DNA from: an uncultured Ruminococcus sp.
GTDB lineage: Bacteria; Bacillota; Clostridia; Oscillospirales; Acutalibacteraceae
Direction: 5' to 3'
Length of the DNA: 9,121 nt
NCBI GenBank assembly: GCA_902773245.1
Contig: CACYDY010000115.1
Span: forward strand, 1-9,121
Positions 1-6,533 of the stretch are shown here, piece by piece; positions within the stretch are counted from its first letter, which is position 1, and every line of letters starts with the position of its first letter. The notes beneath the pieces were generated by a model. The model made no database searches. It saw nothing but the letters and a program-made list of their open reading frames with translations, and had not been told where the DNA came from. The position numbers and the translations under genes are program-made.

Positions 1-605
1 AGCTGTTCAAGCTCTTGTTTGGTCAAACTGTCGTTAACCGACGAGAACCTCACCGTAATATCCTTTGAATCATAAACAGTCATATACTCTTCGCTGAATG
101 TTCTGTTTGAGGAATCGGCGGTACTCTTTGAAATTTTGACAAAATATCCGGCATTGTTATTATAAAACTCGCACTCAACCACTTCGGGCTGCTGTGAAAT
201 TTCCGAAAGAAGCTTCTGACGTTTTTTGTCGGAAAGCTTCGAAAGATCAGCGATCTTGTCGGAGTCGCCGATAATTGCCAACTCAAATTCAAAAGCTCCG
301 CCGTTTCCTTTGCCGTACAGATAATCTCCGTTTTCACGGAATTTCGACATCGTCTGAATATAGTCGAAACCACCCTCCTGAAAGAGAGGACTGCTCTGCT
401 TTGTGGTGCTGTCAACAACGGTAATGTTCGTCGGAATGTCGATAGTCATTACAGGCTCTTCTATTTCATAAGAAACCCCCGCGCTGTCGGCAAAAACAGA
501 CAACATCGGCAGAAACGACAACATGAGAACTGCTGAAACGGCAGCGCTCAAAAGCTTTAACCCGTTTCTCCGTTTTTTTATAAACTCAGCCGATCGTGAA
601 TACAT
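1..605 (-). CDS. Secreted protein of unknown function (N-terminal part, runs off the left edge)
   Basis: A frame opens at ATG 605 and stays open to the window edge, giving 201 visible residues; the C-terminus is missing. The N-terminus is a classical Sec signal peptide. A basic stretch (IKKRRNGLK, residues 9-17) is followed by a hydrophobic core (about 18-34) and a likely signal peptidase I site after VFA (residue 39). There is no lipobox cysteine, so it is probably not a lipoprotein. The mature part is polar, with runs such as EPVMTIDIPTNITVVD (about 50-65) and several lysine- and glutamate-rich stretches, and I see no transmembrane segment in it. I recognise no domain. It follows the HAD gene after 9 bases, with a GGGAGAG ribosome binding site inside the end of that gene. 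An in-frame TTG directly before the ATG (608) has better spacing and could be the true first codon. Export is well supported; the function is unknown. Confidence 0.82.
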   Translation of the reverse strand, partial: MYSRSAEFIKKRRNGLKLLSAAVSAVLMLSFLPMLSVFADSAGVSYEIEEPVMTIDIPTNITVVDSTTKQSSPLFQEGGFDYIQTMSKFRENGDYLYGKGNGGAFEFELAIIGDSDKIADLSKLSDKKRQKLLSEISQQPEVVECEFYNNNAGYFVKISKSTADSSNRTFSEEYMTVYDSKDITVRFSSVNDSLTKQELEQ

Positions 606-614
606 CAAAATTTG

Positions 615-1427
615 TCACTCTCCCAAAAGATACTTCTCGACTATTTTTGCAACTCCGTCATCATCATTGGAATCTGCGACCACATCGGCAATTTTCATAA
701 CGTCCTTCTCGCCGTTAGCCATGCACACACCAAGACCTGCGTAGCCGATCATAGTCATATCGTTGTAGCTGTCGCCGCACGCAATAAGCTGTTTGCTGTC
801 AAGTCCGATTTTCGGAAGCATTTTTGAAAGGCTTGCCCCCTTGTTAACACCAAAAGGCATAACCTCAAGAAAGTAAGGACAGCTTTTGAACACGTCAAAA
901 TAGCCCTGATATTTCTCAAACAGAATCTTTTCATATTTGTCAATTTCCTCGGGTTCGCCCGCAAGCAAAAGCTTGTTCACATCGAAGCTGACGTAATCCG
1001 TGAAATTATCAACGGTTTTATAGTCCATTTTAAGAATGTTTGCTTCAACAAGCGTGTAGTCGTTTACTTTTTCGTTCATGACGATCATATCATCCTCATA
1101 GGTGATAACGGTGATATTGCTGTCTTTCAGGCATTCATAAACAGGCTGTATGTACTCATGAGGAAAATAAGTCGTGGTTATAACCTCACCGGTTTGGGCG
1201 TTGATGATCTTTCCGCCGTTGAAAGCCATGATATAGCCGCCGTATTTTCCAAGCTCAAGCTCTTCGGCGATGTCTTTCATTCCGGCGTTATGTCTACCCG
1301 AAGCAAGAACGACCTTCTTGCCAAGCTTTTGAGCTTCGACAAGCGCTTTCTTTGTTCTTGGCGTGATCTCCTTGTCGGTAGTCGTCAATGTTCCGTCGAT
1401 GTCAAGTGCAATGATCTCGTAGTTCAT
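615..1427 (-). CDS. Cof-type HAD-superfamily phosphatase
   Basis: This 270-residue protein has the usual length and all four motifs of the Cof/YbjI group of haloacid dehalogenase-like phosphatases. Motif I is DIDGT (9-13), with nucleophile Asp9 and acid/base Asp11. Motif II is the Ser of LASGR (Ser43). Motif III is the Lys of NKGASL (Lys196). Motif IV is GDSYND (218-223), with the Mg-binding aspartates. It is followed by the typical VCMANG segment (234-239). The residues between motifs II and III form the C2-type cap that sets substrate choice. The family dephosphorylates sugar phosphates, nucleotides or cofactors such as pyridoxal phosphate in the cytosol; the substrate cannot be read from sequence. 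It starts at ATG with GAAGGGAG 11 bases upstream and ends 9 bases before the secreted-protein gene. It follows the aminotransferase after 38 bases. Confidence 0.93.
   Translation of the reverse strand: MNYEIIALDIDGTLTTTDKEITPRTKKALVEAQKLGKKVVLASGRHNAGMKDIAEELELGKYGGYIMAFNGGKIINAQTGEVITTTYFPHEYIQPVYECLKDSNITVITYEDDMIVMNEKVNDYTLVEANILKMDYKTVDNFTDYVSFDVNKLLLAGEPEEIDKYEKILFEKYQGYFDVFKSCPYFLEVMPFGVNKGASLSKMLPKIGLDSKQLIACGDSYNDMTMIGYAGLGVCMANGEKDVMKIADVVADSNDDDGVAKIVEKYLLGE
618..624 (-). promoter_or_regulatory. Ribosome binding site of the secreted-protein gene, inside the 3' end of the HAD gene
   Basis: GGGAGAG on the minus strand forms part of the last codons of the HAD phosphatase gene (its stop is at 615-617). 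It lies 12 bases before ATG 605 and 9 bases before the in-frame TTG at 608. The overlap suggests that translation of the two genes is coupled, and the spacing leaves the first codon undecided by one position. Confidence 0.55.
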
Positions 1428-1465
1428 AATTTACAATGCTCCCTTCGGTATGAGAAAAATAACAA

Positions 1466-2671
1466 TTACAGCATCTCTTTGCAGGTCTGCTTGAAAGCTT
1501 TGATAACAAAATCGATCTGCTCGTCGGTCAAAAGTGTGAACAGCGGCAGCGTAACCTCGTTTTTGTACATTTCATAAGCATTCGGATAGTCCGAAATATC
1601 AAATCCGAGCTTTCTGTAAGCCGTCAAAAGCGGCAGCGGCTTGTAGTGAACATTTGTTGTCACACCCTTTTCAAGCATTCTGTTCATAAATTCGTTTCGG
1701 AAGCTCTCGTCCTTTCCCGGGAAGCGAACCTGATACAAATGACAGCTTGAACCGAGAGTTTCAAAATGATTTATAATACTGACTCCGTTTATTCCGAGAA
1801 GCTCTTCGTTATATCTTGAAACGATGTAACGTCTTTTAGCCATGATCTCGTCGGCTCTGTCAAGCTGAACGAGTCCGATAGCCGCAAGAATATCGGTCAT
1901 ATTGTTTTTGTAACCCGTGAACATAACGTCATATTCCCAAAACGGCTTTTCGCCCTCGGGCTTAAAACCTCTGTCCTGCCCGTGGCACGACATCAGCGCC
2001 AGGGTCTTTTTGATATCCTTTCCGTCAAACCCGCCGATCGGTTTCCACGCAAGAACTCCGCCCTCGGCTGTTGTAAAATTCTTTACCGCATGGAACGAAA
2101 AGCTTGTAAAATCCGCAAGCTCTCCCGAACGTTTTCCGTCCTTTCTTTCAGCCAAAAACGAATGCGCTCCGTCGGCTGCAACGGCAATTCTTCCGATCGC
2201 CTTCTGGATATCGTTTTTGGGGCGGAACATACTCCTCTTGCTTTCGACAATTTCAATAATTTTGTCATAATCGCACAAAACGCCGCCCAGATCAACGGGA
2301 ACCACGGCTTTGGTTTTTGGGGTTATAGCTTTTTCAAGAGCTTCGTAGGAAATATGAAAGGAACCCCTTGCAGTATCGACAATAACAGGCTTTGCTCCGA
2401 CGTGTTCGATAACGCTCGCAGAAGCCGTGTAAGTATAGGCAGGAACGATAACCTCATCGCCCTCGCCTATTCCCAAAAGACGCATGGCCGACTCGTGACA
2501 CGCAGTAGCGGAATTCATACACGCAGCATAGGGAACATGACACATTTCGGCGGCTCTTTTTGAAAGCTCCTCTGTTCTGGGGCCTGTTGTGATCCACGAT
2601 GATCTGATCGCTTCAACAACGGCGTCTATTTCCGCCTGACCGATATCGGGCGGTGAAAAAGGTATTTTCAT
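1466..2671 (-). CDS. DegT/DnrJ/EryC1/StrS-family PLP-dependent aminotransferase
   Basis: This 401-residue protein is a complete fold-type I aminotransferase of the family that usually makes amino sugars on nucleotide-linked keto-sugars. Family landmarks are the N-terminal IPFSPPDIGQAEIDAV, a WITTGPRTEELS segment (26-37), the cofactor phosphate region NSATAC (53-58), PAYTYTASA (77-85), an ADGAHS segment with Asp167 facing the pyridine nitrogen, and FSFHAVKNFTTAEGG (191-205), where Lys197 should form the Schiff base. GYKNNMTDILAAIGLVQL (253-270) and VHYKPLPLL (341-349) complete the substrate and dimer region. A charged insert (about 144-160) precedes the Asp167 strand. It starts at ATG with AAGGAG 11 bases upstream, 21 bases after recN. 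No dehydratase, epimerase or glycosyltransferase gene is nearby, so the sugar substrate is unknown. Family membership is secure; the exact role is not. Confidence 0.92.
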   Translation of the reverse strand: MKIPFSPPDIGQAEIDAVVEAIRSSWITTGPRTEELSKRAAEMCHVPYAACMNSATACHESAMRLLGIGEGDEVIVPAYTYTASASVIEHVGAKPVIVDTARGSFHISYEALEKAITPKTKAVVPVDLGGVLCDYDKIIEIVESKRSMFRPKNDIQKAIGRIAVAADGAHSFLAERKDGKRSGELADFTSFSFHAVKNFTTAEGGVLAWKPIGGFDGKDIKKTLALMSCHGQDRGFKPEGEKPFWEYDVMFTGYKNNMTDILAAIGLVQLDRADEIMAKRRYIVSRYNEELLGINGVSIINHFETLGSSCHLYQVRFPGKDESFRNEFMNRMLEKGVTTNVHYKPLPLLTAYRKLGFDISDYPNAYEMYKNEVTLPLFTLLTDEQIDFVIKAFKQTCKEML

Positions 2672-2692
2672 AAAAACTCATACTCCTTTTTA

Positions 2693-4351
2693 TCACTTGG
2701 AATTAAGCATTTCCTCAGCGTGCTGCAGGGAAAGCTCCGACGGAGAATCGCCGTCGATAATTCTCGAGATCTCATACTTTCTTTCTTCCGTGTCAAGCTG
2801 TTTTATCTTGGTAAAGGTTCTTCCCTCCGACACCGATTTGCTTATAAACAAATGTACGTCCGCAAGCGCAGCAATCTGAGCCTGGTGAGTGATACAGATG
2901 ACTTGGTGAGAGGAAGACAGCTGCCTTAGCTTTCTTCCGACCTTTGATGCGGCAGATCCGCTGATACCGGTGTCGATCTCGTCAAAGATAAGCGTTGCAA
3001 TTTCGTCTTTCTCGGCAATGATCGTTTTTATCGCAAGCATAATTCTTGACAGCTCGCCGCCCGAAGCAATCTTCGAAAGCGGCTTTGGCTCTTCTCCGGG
3101 GTTAGCCGAGATCAAAAATTCCAGTCTGTCGCAGCCGTTTATCGAATACTCGCATTTTGTGACGCTTGGAACCATTACAACATTCGGCATATCGAGATAA
3201 CGCATTTCTTCCATAACGGCTTTTGCAAAATCCGCCGCAGTTTTTTCTCTGGCTGCCGTAAGCTTCTTTGCAGCGGCAACAAGCTTGGTCATAGCCTGTT
3301 TGTATTCCGTTTGGAGAATTTCTTTGTTTGAGTCAAATTCGAGAAGCTCGTCAAGTTCATTTTGAGCTGCTTCGCAAAAGTCGAGGATCTCACCGACAGT
3401 TTCGCCGTATTTTCTCGACAGATCTTTGATCAGATCATATCTTTCTTCGACTTCCTCCAGCTCTCTCGGGTCAACGTCGACCTCGTCGAGAAAATCACGT
3501 ATTTCATAATGGCAGTCGTTGACCTCTTCATACGCAGATCTCAGACGTGACGTCACATCTTTCAGATCGGGGTACATCTCGGCTATATCGTCCAATGTGT
3601 CGCAAACGTTGTCAAGGATCGAGATCGCGCCCTCTTCGTCGTCGCCTGCAAGAAGCGCATACGAAAACGCAAGACCTGTTTTTATTCTTTCGCCGTTGTT
3701 GAGCAAAGTTCTTCTTGCTTCAAGCTCTTCAAGCTCGCCCTCATGAAGATCGGCTTGTTCTATTTCTCCGATCTGATATTGAAGAAGATCTATTTTTCGC
3801 TCTCTGTCCTGAATATTATCCTTGAGCGAGTTGAGCTTTTTTCTAAGACCGCTGAAAATCTCAAATTTTTCTTTGTAGTCGCTGATAATATCGGAATAAT
3901 CCCCCAGAGCGTCTATGTATTTGATATGGCTGTCCGCCGTCATGAAGTCGTATCCTTCGTGCTGTCCGTAAATATTAATAAGATATGAGCTGACATTTTT
4001 CAGAACGGACATCGGCGCAGGGCGGCCGTTTATTTTGCAGGTATTCTTACCCGAAGCAGTGATCTGCCGCTGCAAAATATAAATTCCGTCCTCGTCCTCA
4101 TAGCCGCATTCTTCAAGAACTCTTTTTGCGGCGTCGGAAACGTCTGAAAATGTTGCGCTGATAAAAGATGACTTTGCGCCCGTCCTGATAAGATCTCTTG
4201 ACATTCTCTGCCCCATGATGGCATTTATGGAGTCGATAATTATAGACTTGCCCGCGCCCGTTTCACCCGTTAAAATATTAAACGCATTATCAAAATCTAT
4301 GTTAGCTTTTTCGATAACCGCAACATTCTCTATGTAAATATTCGATAGCAT
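2693..4351 (-). CDS. recN: DNA repair protein RecN (SMC-like ATPase)
   Basis: This 552-residue protein is full length for RecN, a cytosolic cohesin-like ATPase that acts early in repair of DNA double-strand breaks. The N-terminal half ATPase carries Walker A GETGAGKS (29-36) within an SMC-type start (MLSNIYIENVAVIEKANIDF). It continues through INIYGQHEGYDF (125-136), the RecN Q-loop region. Residues about 155-365 are rich in Glu, Lys, Leu and Arg and form the coiled-coil arms. The C-terminal half has the ABC signature KIASGGELSR (427-436), Walker B TLIFDEID (453-460) and the THQAQIAALAD switch region (488-498). No catalytic residue seems lost. It starts at ATG, 9 bases after argR, with AAGGTGAG overlapping the argR stop. 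In many bacteria recN is SOS-induced; no promoter or operator is visible directly upstream here. Confidence 0.97.
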   Translation of the reverse strand: MLSNIYIENVAVIEKANIDFDNAFNILTGETGAGKSIIIDSINAIMGQRMSRDLIRTGAKSSFISATFSDVSDAAKRVLEECGYEDEDGIYILQRQITASGKNTCKINGRPAPMSVLKNVSSYLINIYGQHEGYDFMTADSHIKYIDALGDYSDIISDYKEKFEIFSGLRKKLNSLKDNIQDRERKIDLLQYQIGEIEQADLHEGELEELEARRTLLNNGERIKTGLAFSYALLAGDDEEGAISILDNVCDTLDDIAEMYPDLKDVTSRLRSAYEEVNDCHYEIRDFLDEVDVDPRELEEVEERYDLIKDLSRKYGETVGEILDFCEAAQNELDELLEFDSNKEILQTEYKQAMTKLVAAAKKLTAAREKTAADFAKAVMEEMRYLDMPNVVMVPSVTKCEYSINGCDRLEFLISANPGEEPKPLSKIASGGELSRIMLAIKTIIAEKDEIATLIFDEIDTGISGSAASKVGRKLRQLSSSHQVICITHQAQIAALADVHLFISKSVSEGRTFTKIKQLDTEERKYEISRIIDGDSPSELSLQHAEEMLNSK

Positions 4352-4354
4352 AAT

Positions 4355-4362
4355 CTCACCTT
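4355..4362 (-). promoter_or_regulatory. Ribosome binding site of recN overlapping the argR stop codon
   Basis: AAGGTGAG lies just before ATG 4351 and shares its first two bases with the TAA stop of argR (4361-4363). The AAGGTG core is 5 bases from the start. The overlap suggests that ribosomes finishing argR can re-initiate on recN. Confidence 0.7.
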
Positions 4363-4822
4363 AATTTTTTTCATAAATCGAAATAACCTTTAGCTGCGAA
4401 GCAATACCGACTGCTTTCTCCTTGTTTTTTGCAGCAAGAAAAATCGTATCGTCGCCTGCGATCGAACCGAGAACACCCTCAAGCTCCACAGCGTCGATCG
4501 AAGTGCAGACCGCCTGAGCCATTCCCGAAACCGTTTTCACAATAACAAGATTTTCCGCATAGTCCACCGAAAGAACGGCTGTTGAAAAAAGTGACTCCAG
4601 ACTTGATCTTACGTCTATCTGCTTTACGGAATTTGACGCATAGCAATACTTTCCGCTTCCCGACATTATTTTAACAAGCTTCAGTTCTTTGATATCCCTG
4701 GAAACGGTAGCCTGCGTAACATTGTATCCGCAGCTGCGAAGAGCTTCGATCAGCTCGTCCTGAGTTGAAATTTCCTTTGTCTGTATAAGCTCGATAATTT
4801 TAGCGTGTCTGCCTTTTTTCAA
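4361..4822 (-). CDS. argR: Arginine repressor ArgR/AhrC
   Basis: This 153-residue protein has the usual length and both domains of the arginine-responsive hexameric repressor. The N-terminal winged helix-turn-helix covers about residues 4-65; its recognition helix carries the family hallmark TQATVSRDIKEL (36-47), with Ser41-Arg42 contacting operator DNA. The C-terminal oligomerisation and arginine-binding domain (about 80-150) includes GMAQAVCTSID (100-110) and GSIAGDDTIF (119-128), whose Asp124-Asp125 pair contacts arginine. It represses arginine biosynthesis and, in Bacillus, activates catabolism. The start is TTG: the only in-frame ATG is at residue 53, inside the protein, and AAAGGAG sits 9 bases before the TTG. 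The nadK stop is only 2 bases upstream, so nadK and argR are almost certainly co-transcribed. The argR-recN adjacency is widespread in Firmicutes. I found no clear ARG box in the window by eye. Confidence 0.97.
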   Translation of the reverse strand: MKKGRHAKIIELIQTKEISTQDELIEALRSCGYNVTQATVSRDIKELKLVKIMSGSGKYCYASNSVKQIDVRSSLESLFSTAVLSVDYAENLVIVKTVSGMAQAVCTSIDAVELEGVLGSIAGDDTIFLAAKNKEKAVGIASQLKVISIYEKN

Positions 4823-4824
4823 GA

Positions 4825-5682
4825 TCAGTTTCTCCTTTCGTTGAGTTTATCATTGAGAATCCTGTAAAAATTTTTATTGTTAAGCTTTATAAAATCGGCA
4901 GTAAGCAAAGCCTTTCTGACTTCAACGCTGCCGTTTTTTCCTATTCTGTAGGAATTGATCCCGTCGACCGTCACAAAGATCTCTTCGCCGCATTTTTCGT
5001 TTGGAAATATGGAAACGACCGAATCGTCCGAAAACAGCACCGAACGTGAGAACAGCGAATGCGGGCAGATCGGAGTCAGAAGAATACATTTCATATGCGG
5101 TTCAATAACGGGGCCGCCCGCCGACAGCGCATATGCCGTTGAGCCCGTGGGCGTCGAAGCAATAAGCCCGTCCGCTCGATAAGAGTTGATAAACTCTCCG
5201 TTCAAAGAAACGTCAAGCTCGACCATTCTCGAAACAGAACCCTTTGAAACGGTCACATCGTTCAGAGCGTAGAGGACCTGAGTGCCGCCGTTATAATTAA
5301 CAGTGACCTCAAGCATCATTCTGTCATCGACAGAGTAGCTTTTGTCGAAGATCTTCGCCAAAAGAGAAAGCTCGCTCGGCTCAAGATTTGCAACAAAGCC
5401 GACCCTCCCGCAGTTGACCCCGAGAATAGGCTTTCCCAAAACCGCAGCGTGCTTGGCATTGTGAATAATTGTTCCGTCGCCGCCGATAGCTATTACAAGA
5501 TCGGAATTTCTGACAGCTTCGAAATTATTCGGAAAATACTCAACCGAGTCGCCGGCGACCGTCTGCGAAAACTCCTCGGGAACGGAAAACTCGCAGTCAA
5601 AGGACGACAAAAAACCAATGATCTCATTGGCATGATCCGCCGCTTCATATTTTATCGAATTTGGTATGATCGCAATTTTCAT
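4825..5682 (-). CDS. nadK: NAD kinase
   Basis: This 285-residue ATP-dependent (or polyphosphate-dependent) NAD kinase converts NAD+ to NADP+ in the cytosol. The N-terminal Rossmann-like domain begins MKIAIIPNS and contains the invariant GGDGT (67-71, catalytic Asp69) followed by the NCGRVGFVANLEP segment (90-102). The C-terminal beta-sandwich NAD-binding domain carries ALNDVTVSKG (139-148, with the Asn-Asp pair), DGLI (171-174) and STPTGSTAYALSAGGPV (176-192), then LTPICPHSLFSRS (202-214). Length and motifs are normal. The frame stays open to a TTG at 5700, but that codon has no ribosome binding site and would add six atypical residues. ATG 5682 has GGTGG 5 bases upstream and gives the usual MKIAI start, so I chose it. 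It lies 23 bases after tlyA and 2 bases before argR. Confidence 0.96.
   Translation of the reverse strand: MKIAIIPNSIKYEAADHANEIIGFLSSFDCEFSVPEEFSQTVAGDSVEYFPNNFEAVRNSDLVIAIGGDGTIIHNAKHAAVLGKPILGVNCGRVGFVANLEPSELSLLAKIFDKSYSVDDRMMLEVTVNYNGGTQVLYALNDVTVSKGSVSRMVELDVSLNGEFINSYRADGLIASTPTGSTAYALSAGGPVIEPHMKCILLTPICPHSLFSRSVLFSDDSVVSIFPNEKCGEEIFVTVDGINSYRIGKNGSVEVRKALLTADFIKLNNKNFYRILNDKLNERRN
4832..4838 (-). promoter_or_regulatory. Ribosome binding site deciding the TTG start of argR
   Basis: AAAGGAG lies 9 bases before TTG 4822 and is built into the last sense codons of nadK, whose stop is at 4825-4827. It supports the TTG start and implies translational coupling between the two genes. Confidence 0.8.
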
Positions 5683-5687
5683 ATTAA

Positions 5688-5692
5688 CCACC
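5688..5692 (-). promoter_or_regulatory. Ribosome binding site supporting the ATG start of nadK
   Basis: GGTGG is 5 bases before ATG 5682. The region before the competing TTG at 5700 is pure A/T with no purine-rich site. This favours the shorter 285-residue protein. Confidence 0.55.
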
Positions 5693-5705
5693 GATATCAA
5701 TATTA

Positions 5706-6518
5706 TTATTTTTTATCCAAAGCCTCATGCGAACTCTTTACCAGACCTTCGGGGTCGATGTCGTCGGGCATACTCGGCTCGCTGCTCTTTTGAATATACA
5801 GCAAATACTCGATATTCCCCTCGGGGCCTTTCACCGGAGAAAAGTCCAGCCCCAGCACCGAGAATCCGCTTTCCAAAGCAAACTCCATGATCCCTTTTAT
5901 AACGCTCGTATGGATCTTCGGATCTCTGACAACTCCGTTTTTTCCGACGTTTTCTTTGCCGGCTTCAAACTGCGGCTTAATAAGGCACACCGCAGCGCCG
6001 TTCTCTTTAAGAAAGCTTCTCGCCGTGGGAAGTATCAGCCTGAGCGAAATAAAAGAAACGTCAACGCTGAAAAAATCTATCGGATCGGTTATCTGCTCGC
6101 CTGTAACATAGCGAAAATTGGTTCTTTCAAGATTGACAACACGCTCGTCCGTTCTTAATTTGTAAGCCAGCTGACCGTAACCCACGTCTATCGAGAAAAC
6201 CTTTTTCGCTCCGTTTTGAAGCATACAGTCGGTGAAGCCGCCGTGCGACGCTCCGATATCCATCGCCGTCACCCCGTCAAGCCTGAGCTTGAAAACATCA
6301 ATGGCTTTTTCAAGCTTCAATCCGCCCCTGCTGACATATTTCAGGGTCTTCCCCCTGACCTCGATGTTTGCCGTTTCGGGATAAGAAGTCCCGGGCTTGT
6401 CGGATTTTTGATTATCAACATAAACGATCCCTGACATTATCACCGCCTTGGCTTTTTCCCTGCTCTCGGCAAGTCCCTTTTCAAAAAGCAGCACGTCCAG
6501 TCTTTTTTTCGCAGCCAA
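5706..6518 (-). CDS. tlyA: TlyA-family 2'-O-ribose rRNA methyltransferase
   Basis: This 270-residue protein has an N-terminal S4 RNA-binding domain (about 6-65, from KRLDVLLFEKGL) and a C-terminal FtsJ/RrmJ-like Rossmann methyltransferase domain. The SAM-binding motif is DIGASHGGFTD (87-97) and motif II is SIDVGYGQL (109-117). The catalytic K-D-K-E tetrad reads Lys68 (SRGGLKLEK), Asp153 (SVDVSFISL), Lys181 (IKPQFEAG) and Glu237 (GNIEYLL), so it should be active. Family members methylate ribose of a cytidine in 23S rRNA and, in some, also 16S rRNA, which affects capreomycin sensitivity; older databases call it a hemolysin. An acidic tail follows the fold (about 245-270). The start is TTG, because the first in-frame ATG is inside the S4 domain (residue 28) and GAGGGTG precedes the TTG by 5 bases. 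It follows dxs after 15 bases, a common order in Clostridia. Confidence 0.96.
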   Translation of the reverse strand: MAAKKRLDVLLFEKGLAESREKAKAVIMSGIVYVDNQKSDKPGTSYPETANIEVRGKTLKYVSRGGLKLEKAIDVFKLRLDGVTAMDIGASHGGFTDCMLQNGAKKVFSIDVGYGQLAYKLRTDERVVNLERTNFRYVTGEQITDPIDFFSVDVSFISLRLILPTARSFLKENGAAVCLIKPQFEAGKENVGKNGVVRDPKIHTSVIKGIMEFALESGFSVLGLDFSPVKGPEGNIEYLLYIQKSSEPSMPDDIDPEGLVKSSHEALDKK

Positions 6519-6523
6519 AATAT

Positions 6524-6530
6524 CACCCTC
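6524..6530 (-). promoter_or_regulatory. Ribosome binding site deciding the TTG start of tlyA
   Basis: GAGGGTG lies 5 bases before TTG 6518 and just after the dxs stop (6534-6536). It is the only good site near the start of the S4 domain. Confidence 0.7.
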
Positions 6531-6533
6531 AAA

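Noticed and set aside
80..418. A 112-residue minus-strand open frame at the left edge
   Set aside because: It overlaps, in another frame, the longer frame from ATG 605 that has a ribosome binding site and a signal peptide and stays open to the edge. The 112-residue product has low-quality composition and no start site.
1428..1465. Possible promoter in the largest gap (TTGTTA and TAAATT-like hexamers)
   Set aside because: The hexamers are poorly matched, and the -10-like element would fall at the start codon, leaving no leader.
1158..1577. A 139-residue plus-strand open frame across the HAD and aminotransferase junction
   Set aside because: Most of it is antisense to the HAD gene, and the remainder crosses the short gap into the aminotransferase 3' end. 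There is no family signature.
1982..2563. A 193-residue plus-strand open frame antisense to the aminotransferase
   Set aside because: It lies entirely opposite a well-conserved enzyme gene, resembles no protein I know, and has no matching ribosome binding site. It is a by-product of the codon bias of the opposite strand.
3719..3740. Short direct repeat GAGCTTGAA in recN
   Set aside because: It simply encodes the Glu-Leu-Glu-Glu pattern of a coiled coil.
5683..5700. Upstream TTG start for nadK (six extra residues)
   Set aside because: No ribosome binding site precedes the TTG, whereas ATG 5682 has GGTGG at 5 bases and gives the usual NAD kinase N-terminus.
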